A stretch of 64,000 bases of DNA from Ottelia alismoides (Eukaryota > Streptophyta > Magnoliopsida > Alismatales > Hydrocharitaceae), in contig JAZKJV010008271.1 of the NCBI GenBank assembly GCA_037367405.1, positions 62,001 through 126,000 on the forward strand, written 5' to 3'. Below are positions 37,701 through 49,700 of the stretch, in pieces. How positions within the stretch are numbered: the first letter of the stretch is position 1; each line of letters opens with the position of its first letter. Below the pieces are notes generated by a model. It worked only from the letters and a program-made list of their open reading frames with translations. It did not search any database and was not told where the DNA came from. The position numbers and the translations under genes were made by a program.

Positions 37701-40700
37701 CAGCCTGCAAATCGCTCGGTATGCCTTCCTGACTAAAAAAAAGCATCCCTTCCACACCCAATGGTCCCGACCCCCCACAGGGCCCCCCAAAGCCGACAGA
37801 GAGTCCAGCAAAAGTGGAAACTCCTCTAAGCGTTGGTCCGAGAAATTTGCGCCAAACCTCGACATCCAGTTTCCGTTATACCAACAATTCGCGACCTTTG
37901 CCTCACGGTCAGCAGCCAAGGCGTACAAGCGAGGGAAACGTGCATTAAGCGACCCACCTCCCGTCCAATCATCCTGCCAAAAAGCAAAAGAGTTTCCCCC
38001 TCCCAGCACCGACCGAAAGAGCTCGTCGAAACGCGGAAGAACCGACAGAATACCTTTCCAGAGGGGAGATGGCATAACCCCAAGGGCCACACATGATGGC
38101 GTCACATTAATATCGTAGATCCGGTGCACAAGAGTACAAAAAATATCCTCGTCGTTCCCCCAAAGTCTGCTCACCCACTTCAGTAATAATGCTTCATTCA
38201 AAGCTTCAATACGCTTGATTCCGAGACCACCCTCAGACTTAGGAAGAGTAATAGTATCCCAGTACACCAAGTGTATCCTATTAGCCTCCTGCCCACTTTT
38301 CCTCCACAGAAATCTCCTCATCAACCTCTCAAGATGCATACGAACCCCGGTAGGTAATATGCGGGTGGACATGAAATAAATCGGGATAGCAGAGAGCACC
38401 GCCTTTAGCAAGACCAAGCGGCCCCCCTTCGAAAGGAAAGTGGACTTCCACCCAGAGAGTTCATTTTCCATCTTTTCAACAACAGGTAGCCAATCAGCCA
38501 CTTTGATTCTACCCGTTGTCAACGGTAAACCCAGATAGCGAAGAGGTAGCACGCCACATTCTGTACCCAGCACAGCACTGCACTATTGTGCCTCCTCCTC
38601 AGATAAAGCAAAAGGGACCACCATAGATTTGGCATGATTCTATGTCAGACCCGACATCTCTCCAAACAGATCAAGTGTAGCTTCCATGCCATGAGCTTCC
38701 TTCAAACCTCCCTCGATAAAGAAAATGGTGTCGTCCGCATATTGAAGAAGAGGTACAAACAGGTCATTATGCGAATAACCACGCATGACTCCGCAGTTCT
38801 GGATCCGTTCTACCAAGCAAGCAAGCACATCAGCCGTAATGACAAAAAGTAAAGGAGCCAATGGGCATCCCTGCATAATTCCCCTCTGCGGTTGAAAGAA
38901 GTCCCCCTCAGGCCAGCCATTCACAAGAACCGTCAGAGAGGCAGTCGTCACGCAGCGCTTCATCCACGAAATCCAAAGGTCTGGAAAGCCCCTCCTATGC
39001 AACGCTTCCCATAGGAAACGCCAGTCCAACATATCATAAGCTTTTACAAAGTCGACCTTCAGCAGCGCCTTCTCCCTACGCCTCTTCCAATCAGTAATGA
39101 TCTCTGATGCCATAACTAGGCAGTTCCTAATCTGCCTCCCAAGGACAAAAGCTGACTGCAGCGGAGAGATGATGTATTCAAGTACCATGCTTAGTCTAGT
39201 AGCGAAAATCTTTGCCACAATCAAATATAAAGCGTTGGAAAGAGCAATCGGTCTAAAGTCCTCGATGCGCTCAGCTGTCACATGCTTTGGAAGGAGAAAA
39301 ATCATAGCTTTATTTATCTTCTCAATCCCCGCATTACACCGGCAAAATTCCTTAATGAAATCCAGCACCTCCGATGCCACCAGATCCCAAAAATCCTTAT
39401 AGAAAGAGACCGGGAACCCGTCCGGGCCAGGCGCCCCCTCCGCATTCAAACTCCAAACAGCGGCCTTCAACTCCTCCATGGTTACCTGCTGAACCAGGCT
39501 AGCGGCGTGAGCCTCTGAGAGCTGTGAAGCACCCAGACCAGTCCATCTCCGACGTCTAGAGAAGGCCCTCGACGAAAAAGCATGGAAGTGATCCGATATC
39601 ACCACGCCCATCTCTCTATCACCGTCCACCCGGACCCCATCCACGAACACTGACCGGATTAAATTACTACGACGTCTCCCGCTAGCCACTCTGTGAAAGA
39701 AAGCAGTATTCGCATCTCCCTCCCTTAACCATTTGTTCCTGGATCTCTGCCTCCATTCAGTCAGTCGCTTTATATCCCCCTCCGCAATCTTCTTGTGAAC
39801 CTCCGCTCTCTGAACCAATTCGTCTAAAACAAGAGGTCTGTCATCCTCTAATCTGTCGAGCCTACGAAGCTCCTCCTCAGCCGCCACTCTAGCCACACAT
39901 CTGGCCTCTCTGGACTTCTTCTTGAACGTACAGAGCCTAACGCGCAAAGACTTTAACTTTTGTTCAAATCTCAATACAGCAGATCCTGATACCACCAAGG
40001 AGGACCAATGAGAGGAGACCAACTCCCTGAAATTCTCCTCCAAAAGACAGGCCCTCTCGTATCGAAAGAAACCCCTCAGAATGGATGCCTCACCAGAGTC
40101 CTATAAAAGCGGAGAATGATCCAAGAGCGTTCGTGGCTTACTAGACGCAAAAGCCAACGGGAAAAGCTCCAAAAGTTCAACCGACACCAAGAAACGATCG
40201 ATGCGGGAGCGGGATCCAGAATTCCACCAGGTGTACTTTACTTCAGCGACGTCCAAAACCTCTAGCTCCAAGAAATCCACCAATTCAACAAACTCCGCTG
40301 ACCCCGGGTCCTGACCCCCACGCAAGCCCGGTCTATCAGAAGAAAGGAGTGTAACATTGAGGTCTCCACCAATTAGCCACGCACAATCCGGAAAACCTCT
40401 CCTCACCTCCCGCAAATCCGCCCAAAGTTGCTGCCTCGAAGCTGGCTGGCACAGCCCATATACACAAGAGAAAGCGAATACGACGCTACAGCGAAGACAC
40501 TCCAGAATCATGGTGAGAACATGTATCCCCCTCATTTCCGCTCTGAACACAAAAATAGAGTCCTTCCAGGCAATAGTCATCCCACCCGTTGAGCCAACAG
40601 CATCAATCGATCTAAACCCACTCAAAGAGGCCAAATCAAAAGAACGCCAAACGATATCCGACAACGAGTCTAACTTTGTTTCCTGCAGCATTATAACATC

Positions 40701-43700
40701 GCGGCTCCACTCCATGACTCTCGAGCCCAAGATCTTCCTCTTCGCCGGGTCACCCAGACCCCTCACGTTCCAAGATAGGAGCCTCATTTACGGGCAGCAT
40801 TATAACCCGAGATGCGGACCATCCCTGCCAACGCTGCGATTTCAGCCTTTCGAGCAGCAGGAGGAAGATCACCATGCTGGCGCTTAGGTCATTGCCTCCT
40901 TTTATATTTCTTCCCAACCCTTTTGTCCCCCAGAGACCCAGTAGTTGCAGGCATATCCTCCAAGCTCAGCGATCGGTCCGCATTGGACTGACATGTCTCA
41001 ACCACTTCCGACTCCAGGGCAGGTACCGTGGCCCGTGAAGAATAGTGACGAGCAGACAAGGAAGAGCTTCCCACCATTGTTTGTTGGCTAGTGATTTGCC
41101 CGCACGCGCTCGCAAAAAATTTTGAAGTCTCCGTGAAACGCTCCTGATAAGGAAGATGTTTTTTTTACACTCCTGATAAGGAAGATGTTGTACCGGATTC
41201 GCGTCTAACAATCGGTCATCAAATAAAATACAGGTCTCCACGGGACCCGCAGGCCCGGGAGTTATAAAGAAGCAGCCCGCATGTGAAACCCGCTTGCCAA
41301 GGTTCATTTCCAACGCCCGAATAAGAGGCGTAACCTTCTGGTGTCACTCTGTCAATAACGCTGCGAGCCCGAGCGACGGACGTGACGCTCCCTCCAACAG
41401 CGAAATGTCAATCATCTGAACGACTCAAAAGGACCATCTTGTACGGCCATCTCAGGAATCGCCCCCTCACCAACCCGCGTCAGTTGGAGCGGACCCCACC
41501 AGGAAAGCGAACCGTCTTCCCCCACCTCCTCTGCAGAATGGGAACCGACAACCTCGATCCCCACACCGGACAGGGAGCCGCCAATGAACTTCGGCTGCTG
41601 CGGTAGTGGCGTGGGAACAAGAAAAGAAATCTGCAGGGGAAAAGTAAAACGACCGATCGCAATCTCCGCCGAAGCTAGCAGCTCAGCATCGTACGGGCAG
41701 TCCATCAGCAGTACCGTGACATCTGGGTCCGACCCCGACCTCGTCCCCTCGGCCAGAACTTGCACCACCGAGCCCACAGGCCGCAGCGGCTTCCCCAAGC
41801 AAGCTACCGAGCGCGAGAGAAACGGCACCCCCCGCACTTGCGCCATCTGATGCAGCGTGAACTCGACGTGTAGGGCCGTCTAATTATTTAAATTGTGGTC
41901 GTTAATTTTATTTACGTTTTTTAAGTTGTCGCAATTTTAAATAAAGAGATCGCGTGTGATCTCAATTAGTCTTAATTTGAATTTCAAATTTGGTAGTTAG
42001 TCGGTTAATTAGTTAGAGTCAGTTTAGGATAATTGGTTGTCGGTTTAAATTATTTTCTATTCTTGTAATGCCATCCCTCCTATATAAAGGGATGAGGGTC
42101 CAATGTTTTAGTCAGTTCAAGATGTGATAAAATAGAGATTTATCTCTCTCTCCTCTCCCCTCTCTCTCCTTCTCCCCGCGTGATCTACACGTGTTCTTCT
42201 CCCGAACCCCTCGTATTCCCGACGAGTCTCTTCTCTCTTCCCCTCGCGGTCTACGCGTTTCTTCTTCTCTAACCCCGCGCATCCGGCGTATCTTCTCTTC
42301 TCAACCCTTCCAGTTTCTTCTTCTCAACCCCTCTATTTTCTTCTACCATCGAAAATCCACCGTCAAATCTATTTCCCGCGCTGCGCCGAATTCATTTTGC
42401 ATCAATTGGTATCAGAGCCTGGCAACCGAATCGTCCCTACGATTCGATGATCCCGTCGCGCATTGGAAGATGCAATATGATTTGAGTTGCATATCTCATG
42501 ATTCGCGTTCACGCGCACGTCGACACAAGTTCATGAAGCGCCTTATGTCAAGCCTCAAGGTTCAAGCAATTCGTCGGGAGACGAATTTTTTAAAAGCGGA
42601 GGAGAGTTGATGCAGCGTGAACTCGACATGTAGGGCCGTCTAATTATTTAAATTGTGGCCGTTAATTTTATTTACGTTTTTTAAGTTGTCGCAATTTTAA
42701 ATAAAGAGATCGCGTGTGATCTCAATTAGTCTTAATTTGAATTTTAAATTTGGTAGTTAGTCGGTTAATTAGTTAGAGTCAGTTTAGGATAATTGGTTGT
42801 CGGTTTAAATTATTTTCTATTCTTGTAATGTCATCCCTCCTATATAAAAGGATGAGGGTCCAATGTTTTAGTCAGTTCAAGATGTGATAAAATAGAGATT
42901 TATCTCTCTCTCCTCTCCCCTCTCTCTCCTTCAACCCGCGTGATCTACACGTGTTCTTCTTCTCCCAAACCCCTCGTATTCCCGACGAGTCTCTTCTCTC
43001 TTCCCCTCGCGGTCTACGCGTTTCTTCTTCTCTAACCCCGCGCATCCGGCGTGTCTTCTCTTCTCAACCCTTCCAGTTTCTTCTTCTCAACCCCTCTATT
43101 TTCTTCTACCATCGAAAATCCACCGTCAAATCTATTTCTCGCGCCGCGCCGAATTCATTTTGCATCACCATCCTCCTTAACGAGCGACCAATCAACCCAT
43201 CAGCAAAGCGAGGAAGTCTCCATTCAAAATCTTTTACCTCGCTCGACGCCAAAAGCTGCATTTTCCGGCACTCCGATAACCCCCTAACGCAACATCGCCT
43301 CTCACCAAGATGAACCACGTCGCCCGTGAACTCATTACCGAACTGACGTGATAACTCCGCCCAAATTGCCGGGGCCGAGACGCATTCCTTCACCCATGAA
43401 TCGATCAAGTAACCGCACTTGAGACCCGCATCAAAAGCCCCGACGATCGACGCGTAGGAACGCTTACCCTTGCCCTCGCCAGACCACGCTTTACAATGAA
43501 CCGCTGACGAAGAAGCCGAAGATGACCCAGTGTCGCGCGCAACACGAACACGATCATCAAAAAACCTACAGGACCGGCGGTGATGCCTGACCAGTCCGCA
43601 GGCAAAACAGTGTGGGGGGAGATAAACAGAAGGAGGCCAAGTGCCCCCCCTCCCCACACCTGAAGCATCTCCGCCCAACCTTCCTGTGCGACACGAACGT

Positions 43701-46700
43701 CCAACCATCCCCATCTCTCGACTCCCTCTCCTGCTTCTTGACTCCATCGAACCCCCCCCCACCTGCCTTGAGGCTAACTCCGTTCGCGGAACGCTCCTTA
43801 CAACCGGCTGCCCCCGCGCGGATCCGCCATCGGAGACTTTCCCGTTTCCGTCGAGAACCTCTCTCTCCACTCATCCTATGGAATCCGCCTTCTATGTTTA
43901 GGGCATTGTTGTTAGTGAGGAATGATATATTCTATGCTAAAAGGTTATATGTGGGAGAATAATTTGGCTCGCGGAAGATTGTGTGTGACTCATGGTTTAT
44001 ATACTTGTATATGTAGAAGATTTATGCCTGACCCGTGGCTTATATACTTGTATATTTCTAAATAATACATTTCCCGGTTGAACGCCTACCTAAAGTGTCC
44101 ACCAATCACTTTTTCAAAGAAAAAAACTATACTTGCCTAATTTTAACAGCTTAGTTACCCATAAGTAATCTACAAATTTTCACCAAAATATTGGCAGCTT
44201 GATTATAAATATGTAATCAAGAATTTTTCAATGGAAGTCATGACATCTCAATTTGACAATTTAGCTAGTCATTAGAGAATGTGTGGCAGACATTAAAATA
44301 AATCAAATGACCATTCTTCTCAGACAATATTTCCAACTTTCCCGGTAGTATCACAATTTGTTATCTAGTCGTCCAAAATGTTTTTTTGTTAACATTGTAC
44401 TAATTACTTTAGCCTTTTGACGTCATGCATACTTAACACTTAAATTTGGCCAAAATGTCATAACTAGATACCAAAACCCCTACATCTGATGAATAGGAAA
44501 GACTCCAAGGAAAAGCTGCCAGAAAATATTAAATAAGTACAAATTTTATATAAATTCGAAATGTCATAGAGCTCTGAGAAGAGACCAAGTGGCATCTGTC
44601 TAGATTTTGGTATCCTTTCTCAAAAATACTCAATATGAGTAACAAAAAATGTAGAATCATCGATGAACAGTCAGCCTTAGGCATGCATTAACTGGTGAGA
44701 TCACAGTTCACCAGACTGATAAGATCCTTTCTTCATGATCGCTGGAAAAAAAGAACGAGCTATCCCAAACCATCACTAAGGTACTAGGTTGCTCCTTGTG
44801 GCATCTAGAAGGCAAGAGATAATGTGTGGGGTGGACATATTTCTTTTACGATGGCATTTAGGAAGATAAATAATTATTTAATTTTCCTGTCCAGTAATAT
44901 TATTTAGTAGTCATGTACCAGCAATCTTAGGACTAAGAGCATGCATGAGTAAGAATCCTCACGATGGGAAGTGACTGTGCAGTAGCTACTATCATGACAT
45001 AAATGTTGAAAATAGAAGGATGAAAGAGAGAATTTTTCACAATGTATTTTTATCGTGCTGCTAGGTCCAGTTATAGCAGATCAAGTTTCAGATTCAGAAA
45101 AAGCATAAATAAGCAAATAAATAAATTAAGTCTCCCACCTCACCCCTTTTTTTGCAAATTTTATTCCCAGAAAAAGTAAGTACGTTGCTGATTACTTCCC
45201 ACCCGCTTTTAGGATAGCAATAAAAACATTAGAATAAATACCACTTGAGGGAAAAAATAAAGTTACCAACCTCGATTTTCTTGCCTGTTCAACCTCTTCC
45301 CCATCATTGTCAACATAATGGTGTTCCTCCTCAGATCTCTCTGACTCACTGGGAATAACTTCCCTTCTTTTACTAGTCACAACTCTCTGACCATAACCAT
45401 GTTCCTCACTTTCAGCATCCTTCTCTTCACTTTCCACCCTTTGATCATCCTTCTCTTCACTTTCCAGCGCCTGATCACTAACCTCCCTTTCTTGAGAACT
45501 TTGTACCCTTTCCGCTTCACTCTCCCCTTGATCAATATCTACACCATGCATTTCTGCATCACTCTCAATTTCAACCTCCCCTTGTCCCTCGATGTCAACT
45601 TCACCCTCGCCCTCGATCTCAACATCACCCTCTACTTCTTCCTGAAGATTGCATCAAGATAAAATAAAAAAAGTTGCCACTTTCCAGTTGATGCCACTAT
45701 AGATATTTCAGGGTGATAAAAGCACACAAACATATCATACAAATGAGATAAAAATGCAGAACATGTACTCATTAGTATTTATAAGGTATAAAGCGTAAAA
45801 ATGCAGAACATGTGCTCATTAGTATTTATGAGGTATAAAGCACACAAGGACCTACTAGAAGTCTACAACAACAACAACAAAGCCATTTCCCACAACTAAG
45901 TAGGGTACGCTAAAAAAAACACATAAAGACATGTAGATTATAAATTTCCATTGAATGATACTTACAGATAAAAAATGCCAAATAATGTTGGTGTTGTATA
46001 TGGACCTGTAGCATTGTATGTCAGCGTATTGGAAAAACTACGAGCCTTTTTTCCCCCACATTAAGTAGGGTATGCTGCATTGTTTCTTTACCTCCATTCA
46101 GATCTCCAACATATCGTATATGAACTTCAAGAAAGATATTTATGAGACAGAAAAGGGTGGGCGCCCAAAATGGTGTACACCAAGTTATATATTAGAAATA
46201 ATCACAAGCTTCTACTTATTATATTATGGTCCTCACCCTAGTCAATTCTCAATTCTACGTGAAGATCTTTACTCTCAGGGGCACCTTGGAATTACAAATC
46301 AATCTGCAATCGCTAGCCAAGTCCCTAGGATCAAATAAGGGGGTGGTCAAAGCCTTGCCCCAAGCAACCTCAACAAATCATGCATCTTTTGTTCAAAAAA
46401 ACCAAAAATAGAAATCCATGTCAAGCTGGACCAAGCTTCAGCGACACACATATCCTGATTTATCACCAGGGGAAAAAGCCTCAGAACAGATCCTGCAATA
46501 CCCCATTTCTCTGACCAAGCGTCCTAGAAACTAAAGGAATCCCATCACCAACAATCGGTCGTAGGAAGGCCACCCTCATCCATAGCATATTCGTGCTCTC
46601 CTCCCAGATTCGCAACACTCACTTCGTTAATAGGATCTTGCTCACCTCCATGAATCTCAAAATGCCAAGGACACCCTCACCCATAGGTTGCATCACCAAA

Positions 46701-49700
46701 GTCCAAACTTCAAGAGGACATCTTATGCATGGTTTTAAAAATGCACCTCGAGGCACTGAGGCGTCGGCCTCAAGCAACCCAGGTGAGGCATGCGCCTCGA
46801 GGCGTTGAGGCGGTCCTTGAGGCGCTAATATTTTCGTTGTTGCCGAAAAGACGTGCAATTTCAATGAAATTCCATTGACATTTAACTGATCTTTCGCTGA
46901 AGTCCTAAAAAAAGAAATAAGGTAGCATTTCGATTTTGGTGACCTAGAGAAATGGAAATTTCAGCGAAATCCGATGGAGTTCCGACAAAAATTGAGGTCA
47001 TGACACATTGTTAAGAACAACCGCGAGGAAGTGCCACACAACCACCTCCTGCACCACATGAAAAAGATCTATTTCCAGGAAACAATGATATCATTGAATC
47101 GTCATGTTGAACCAATGGTCCTAAACTCTATTAGCCCCGAGGCATGAATGGACCTACATAACTTCTAATCTTAACCACATAACTTAGTCTCCTAAAGAAA
47201 TGCAACACCACTCTACCAAATACCCAACAAACCACATATCGTCCTTCTCTTCTCATAGTCCCCTAACCCCACAAATTCCAGGTAACAAGATTTATAACAT
47301 AGTCGAGTTTGATGTTATGGAGTGCATATTACAACATCTTAAGCCCTCATGAAACAATAACCATGATCACAACCGAGCCGAATCACGTCCACCTCCTCAT
47401 GCCATAATTCAACTTATAAAGCACCTCGATCCCATGAGGAACATTTATCTCCAACAAGCACTCTGCAACGGACTCAAGAGCCTAGATGTATCCCGTTACT
47501 CACTGCCTCTTTCTCACTAACAATTGTTGCCCTTAGTTCTCAACAATAGCAATTCGAGTTCTCATGCTTTTCAAGACCCCACTCTCGGAAGGAAGCCTTC
47601 CCCTCAAAAATTTAATGGATCTGGTCCCAACATGTAACACCAAGGACGGGGTGTTTACCGCAAATAACATGGATGCTTGCCCGTCCAACTCCTAATGCAC
47701 CATTGGTTCCTTAACAAGAACTCTACAAGCCCACCAATTTAAGACAAAGCCATGGGAAAAAAGATTCACTAGCAACATACCTAACAACAAGAGCCAAATG
47801 AAATTAATGGTCAAAAAGTCAAAAGAAGAATGAGGATGACAAGTTGGTGTGGCTTGGCCCCACTTGGATGGAAAAGAAAAGGCAAAAAACGTGTTCTAGC
47901 TCGAAAAAAGACAATGACAAGAATGGGACTTGAATGGAGGGAGAAAAACTCCTACATATTACGCAATCCACGAATCCTCCATCATTATCGTCTTACCCAC
48001 CGAGGAAAGAGGTAATCTAGCTCATGTCAAAGTACCCGAATTTTCACTGCCATAAGCCCCCACAATTCTACCAGTTAACTTGGCTTCACCATTCGCCATC
48101 GCATTGCCATTACCCATAGTAGCTTATAAGTCCAAACAGCACCAACTGACATTGAAACTAGCTGCTACCTCAACAACGTAGAGGAGGAAAGTCGACCGAT
48201 CGATCTTGAGACAAGTCACGCTCTTGAACATATATGATCTACATATGACTGCCACCAAAACCTACAAAGGTTTACTCAGCAATATCCCGTCAAAGATGAT
48301 TTCCGACACCTCTCCAAACCCTAAGTGCCCTATCTGCAAAGACTAAAAATTATGGGAGCGAAACGACACTCCTTCCACCAAAAATACTTGATGACTAAGA
48401 GCAAGCTTCGAACCATAGTCGAGGAGGGTTCTCCCCATACAACTTTCGACAAACCACCCTCATTGTTGGCCAACAACAATCATTGGACCTATGCTTCCAA
48501 GAGATTGTGAGCACATGTCAGCAAACTCTCCAAAGAGATGACATCAACAGAGAATGAAGGTCAACGGATCGACTTACAGGGCATAGATAGAACCTTATTC
48601 ACTTAAATATGGTGAATAACAACATAATCTAGGGTCATCGGGAGGTAGGCAATTATGGAACATATTCCAAAGTTGAGCAGAAAAGTCAATGGAGATGATC
48701 AGTCGTGATGGGGGCTTGGGGTAACCGCGCACCATCAAGAATGGGTGAAAAGCTCGACTCAAGAGTTTTGGAAGGATGAGGTTCGGATTAAGATCCTCAA
48801 GTTGGACGTGGATGGTTCACCTAGTCCAAGTGGGATCATGATCCTTTTCTTTAAGAATTTCTGAGAGGCTATGTAGGAGGATGGCATATATCTTATTATC
48901 AAGTTTTTGAAGGGTTGAGTTTCAATTGGGTGTACAAAGCTTTGATTTTCCTGCTTCCTAAGAAGGAGATTTGCAAGAGAGTAGAAGAATTTGTGCATAT
49001 TATGCTATCTAATGTCACCATGGAAAATGTGTTTTTACATGTTTTGTTCGAGTGTGAATTAAATATTTCGTCAATGCATGCAACATTTACACTAGACAAG
49101 CGAATGATGAACGGTCATGTAATGGCTATGAAAATAGTGGCCGACTAGCATTAACAAGTCCATGGTGTGCTTTGGAAAGTTGTTTTCTCTAAGGTGTATG
49201 CTTGTGTGGACTATCCTTTCTGGTGGGCCTTGCTTTCAGGAGAGGATTTCAGACATGTGAATTGCTTGGATGAAGATATGTGTCACTTTGGCATCTTATA
49301 CAATTCTAATTATAGGGGACCATAGGGTGGTTTCTTTCATCAATAAAGAGGAGTCCGATAGGGATACCCTCTAGCTCTTTTTTTGTCAATATGGTGGATG
49401 TGATGGCTATTATGATGGGGTTGGCAGTGAGATGAGGTACTAGCACTATCTATTAGTTCAATAACATTTCAATCTTGGTTCCTCATTACCATATTCTTCA
49501 TGGAGGATGGTATAGAGGAAGCTAAAGGAATCTCTGCATCTCTAAAAAGTTTGGTGAGTTTTCTTATTCTGTAAGATCAAAGCCATCTTTTGTTTTGTTT
49601 GGCCTATCTGATGGGTGAGATTGATTAGTAATGGCATATCTTTTGCTACTCTATGTGGAAGCCTACCTTTGACCTATTTGAGGCTTCTTCTGATGAGGAA

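Larger units (their letters stand above)
41848..43167 (+). mobile_element. TRIM-type miniature LTR retrotransposon (1,320 bp) inside the LINE
   Basis: LTRs of 557 and 560 bp flank an interior of only 203 bp. Both start TGATGCAGCGTGAACTCGAC and end TTTTGCATCA, a perfect 7-bp inverted end (TGATGCA/TGCATCA). The interior has a primer-binding site TTGGTATCAGAGCCTGGC for initiator tRNA-Met and a purine tract AAAAGCGGAGGAGAG. There is no coding capacity. A perfect 5-bp duplication CCATC (41843-41847 and 43168-43172) flanks it. Without it and one CCATC the LINE ORF1 frame is continuous (RSLRRM joining AQVRGVPF). The LTRs differ at few positions, so it is fairly young. Confidence 0.95.
37130..43895 (-). 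mobile_element. Near full-length L1-type LINE in LEO1 intron 2
   Basis: On the minus strand the order is ORF1 (43874-40889) with zinc knuckles, a 102-bp gap, then ORF2 (40787-37245) with endonuclease, reverse transcriptase and a C-terminal zinc-binding region, and an A-rich 3' tail (reverse of the T-runs at 37129-37156). It is in the same direction as LEO1. Defects: one frameshift in ORF1 in a C-run near 43642, a 1.3-kb miniature LTR element inserted in ORF1, and three in-frame TAG stops in ORF2. I could not find its target duplication. Confidence 0.9.

Noticed and set aside
37348..38118. 256-codon plus-strand frame
   Set aside because: It is antisense to the LINE ORF2 C-terminal region, whose minus-strand product has clear domain motifs.
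42191..42610. 139-codon plus-strand frame
   Set aside because: It lies in the LTR and short interior of the TRIM; the CT-rich LTR keeps it open and the related frame at 42951 is the same LTR again.
45399..45662. Plus-strand frame rich in Leu/Phe/Ile
   Set aside because: It is antisense to LEO1 exon 2, whose acidic repeats create it.
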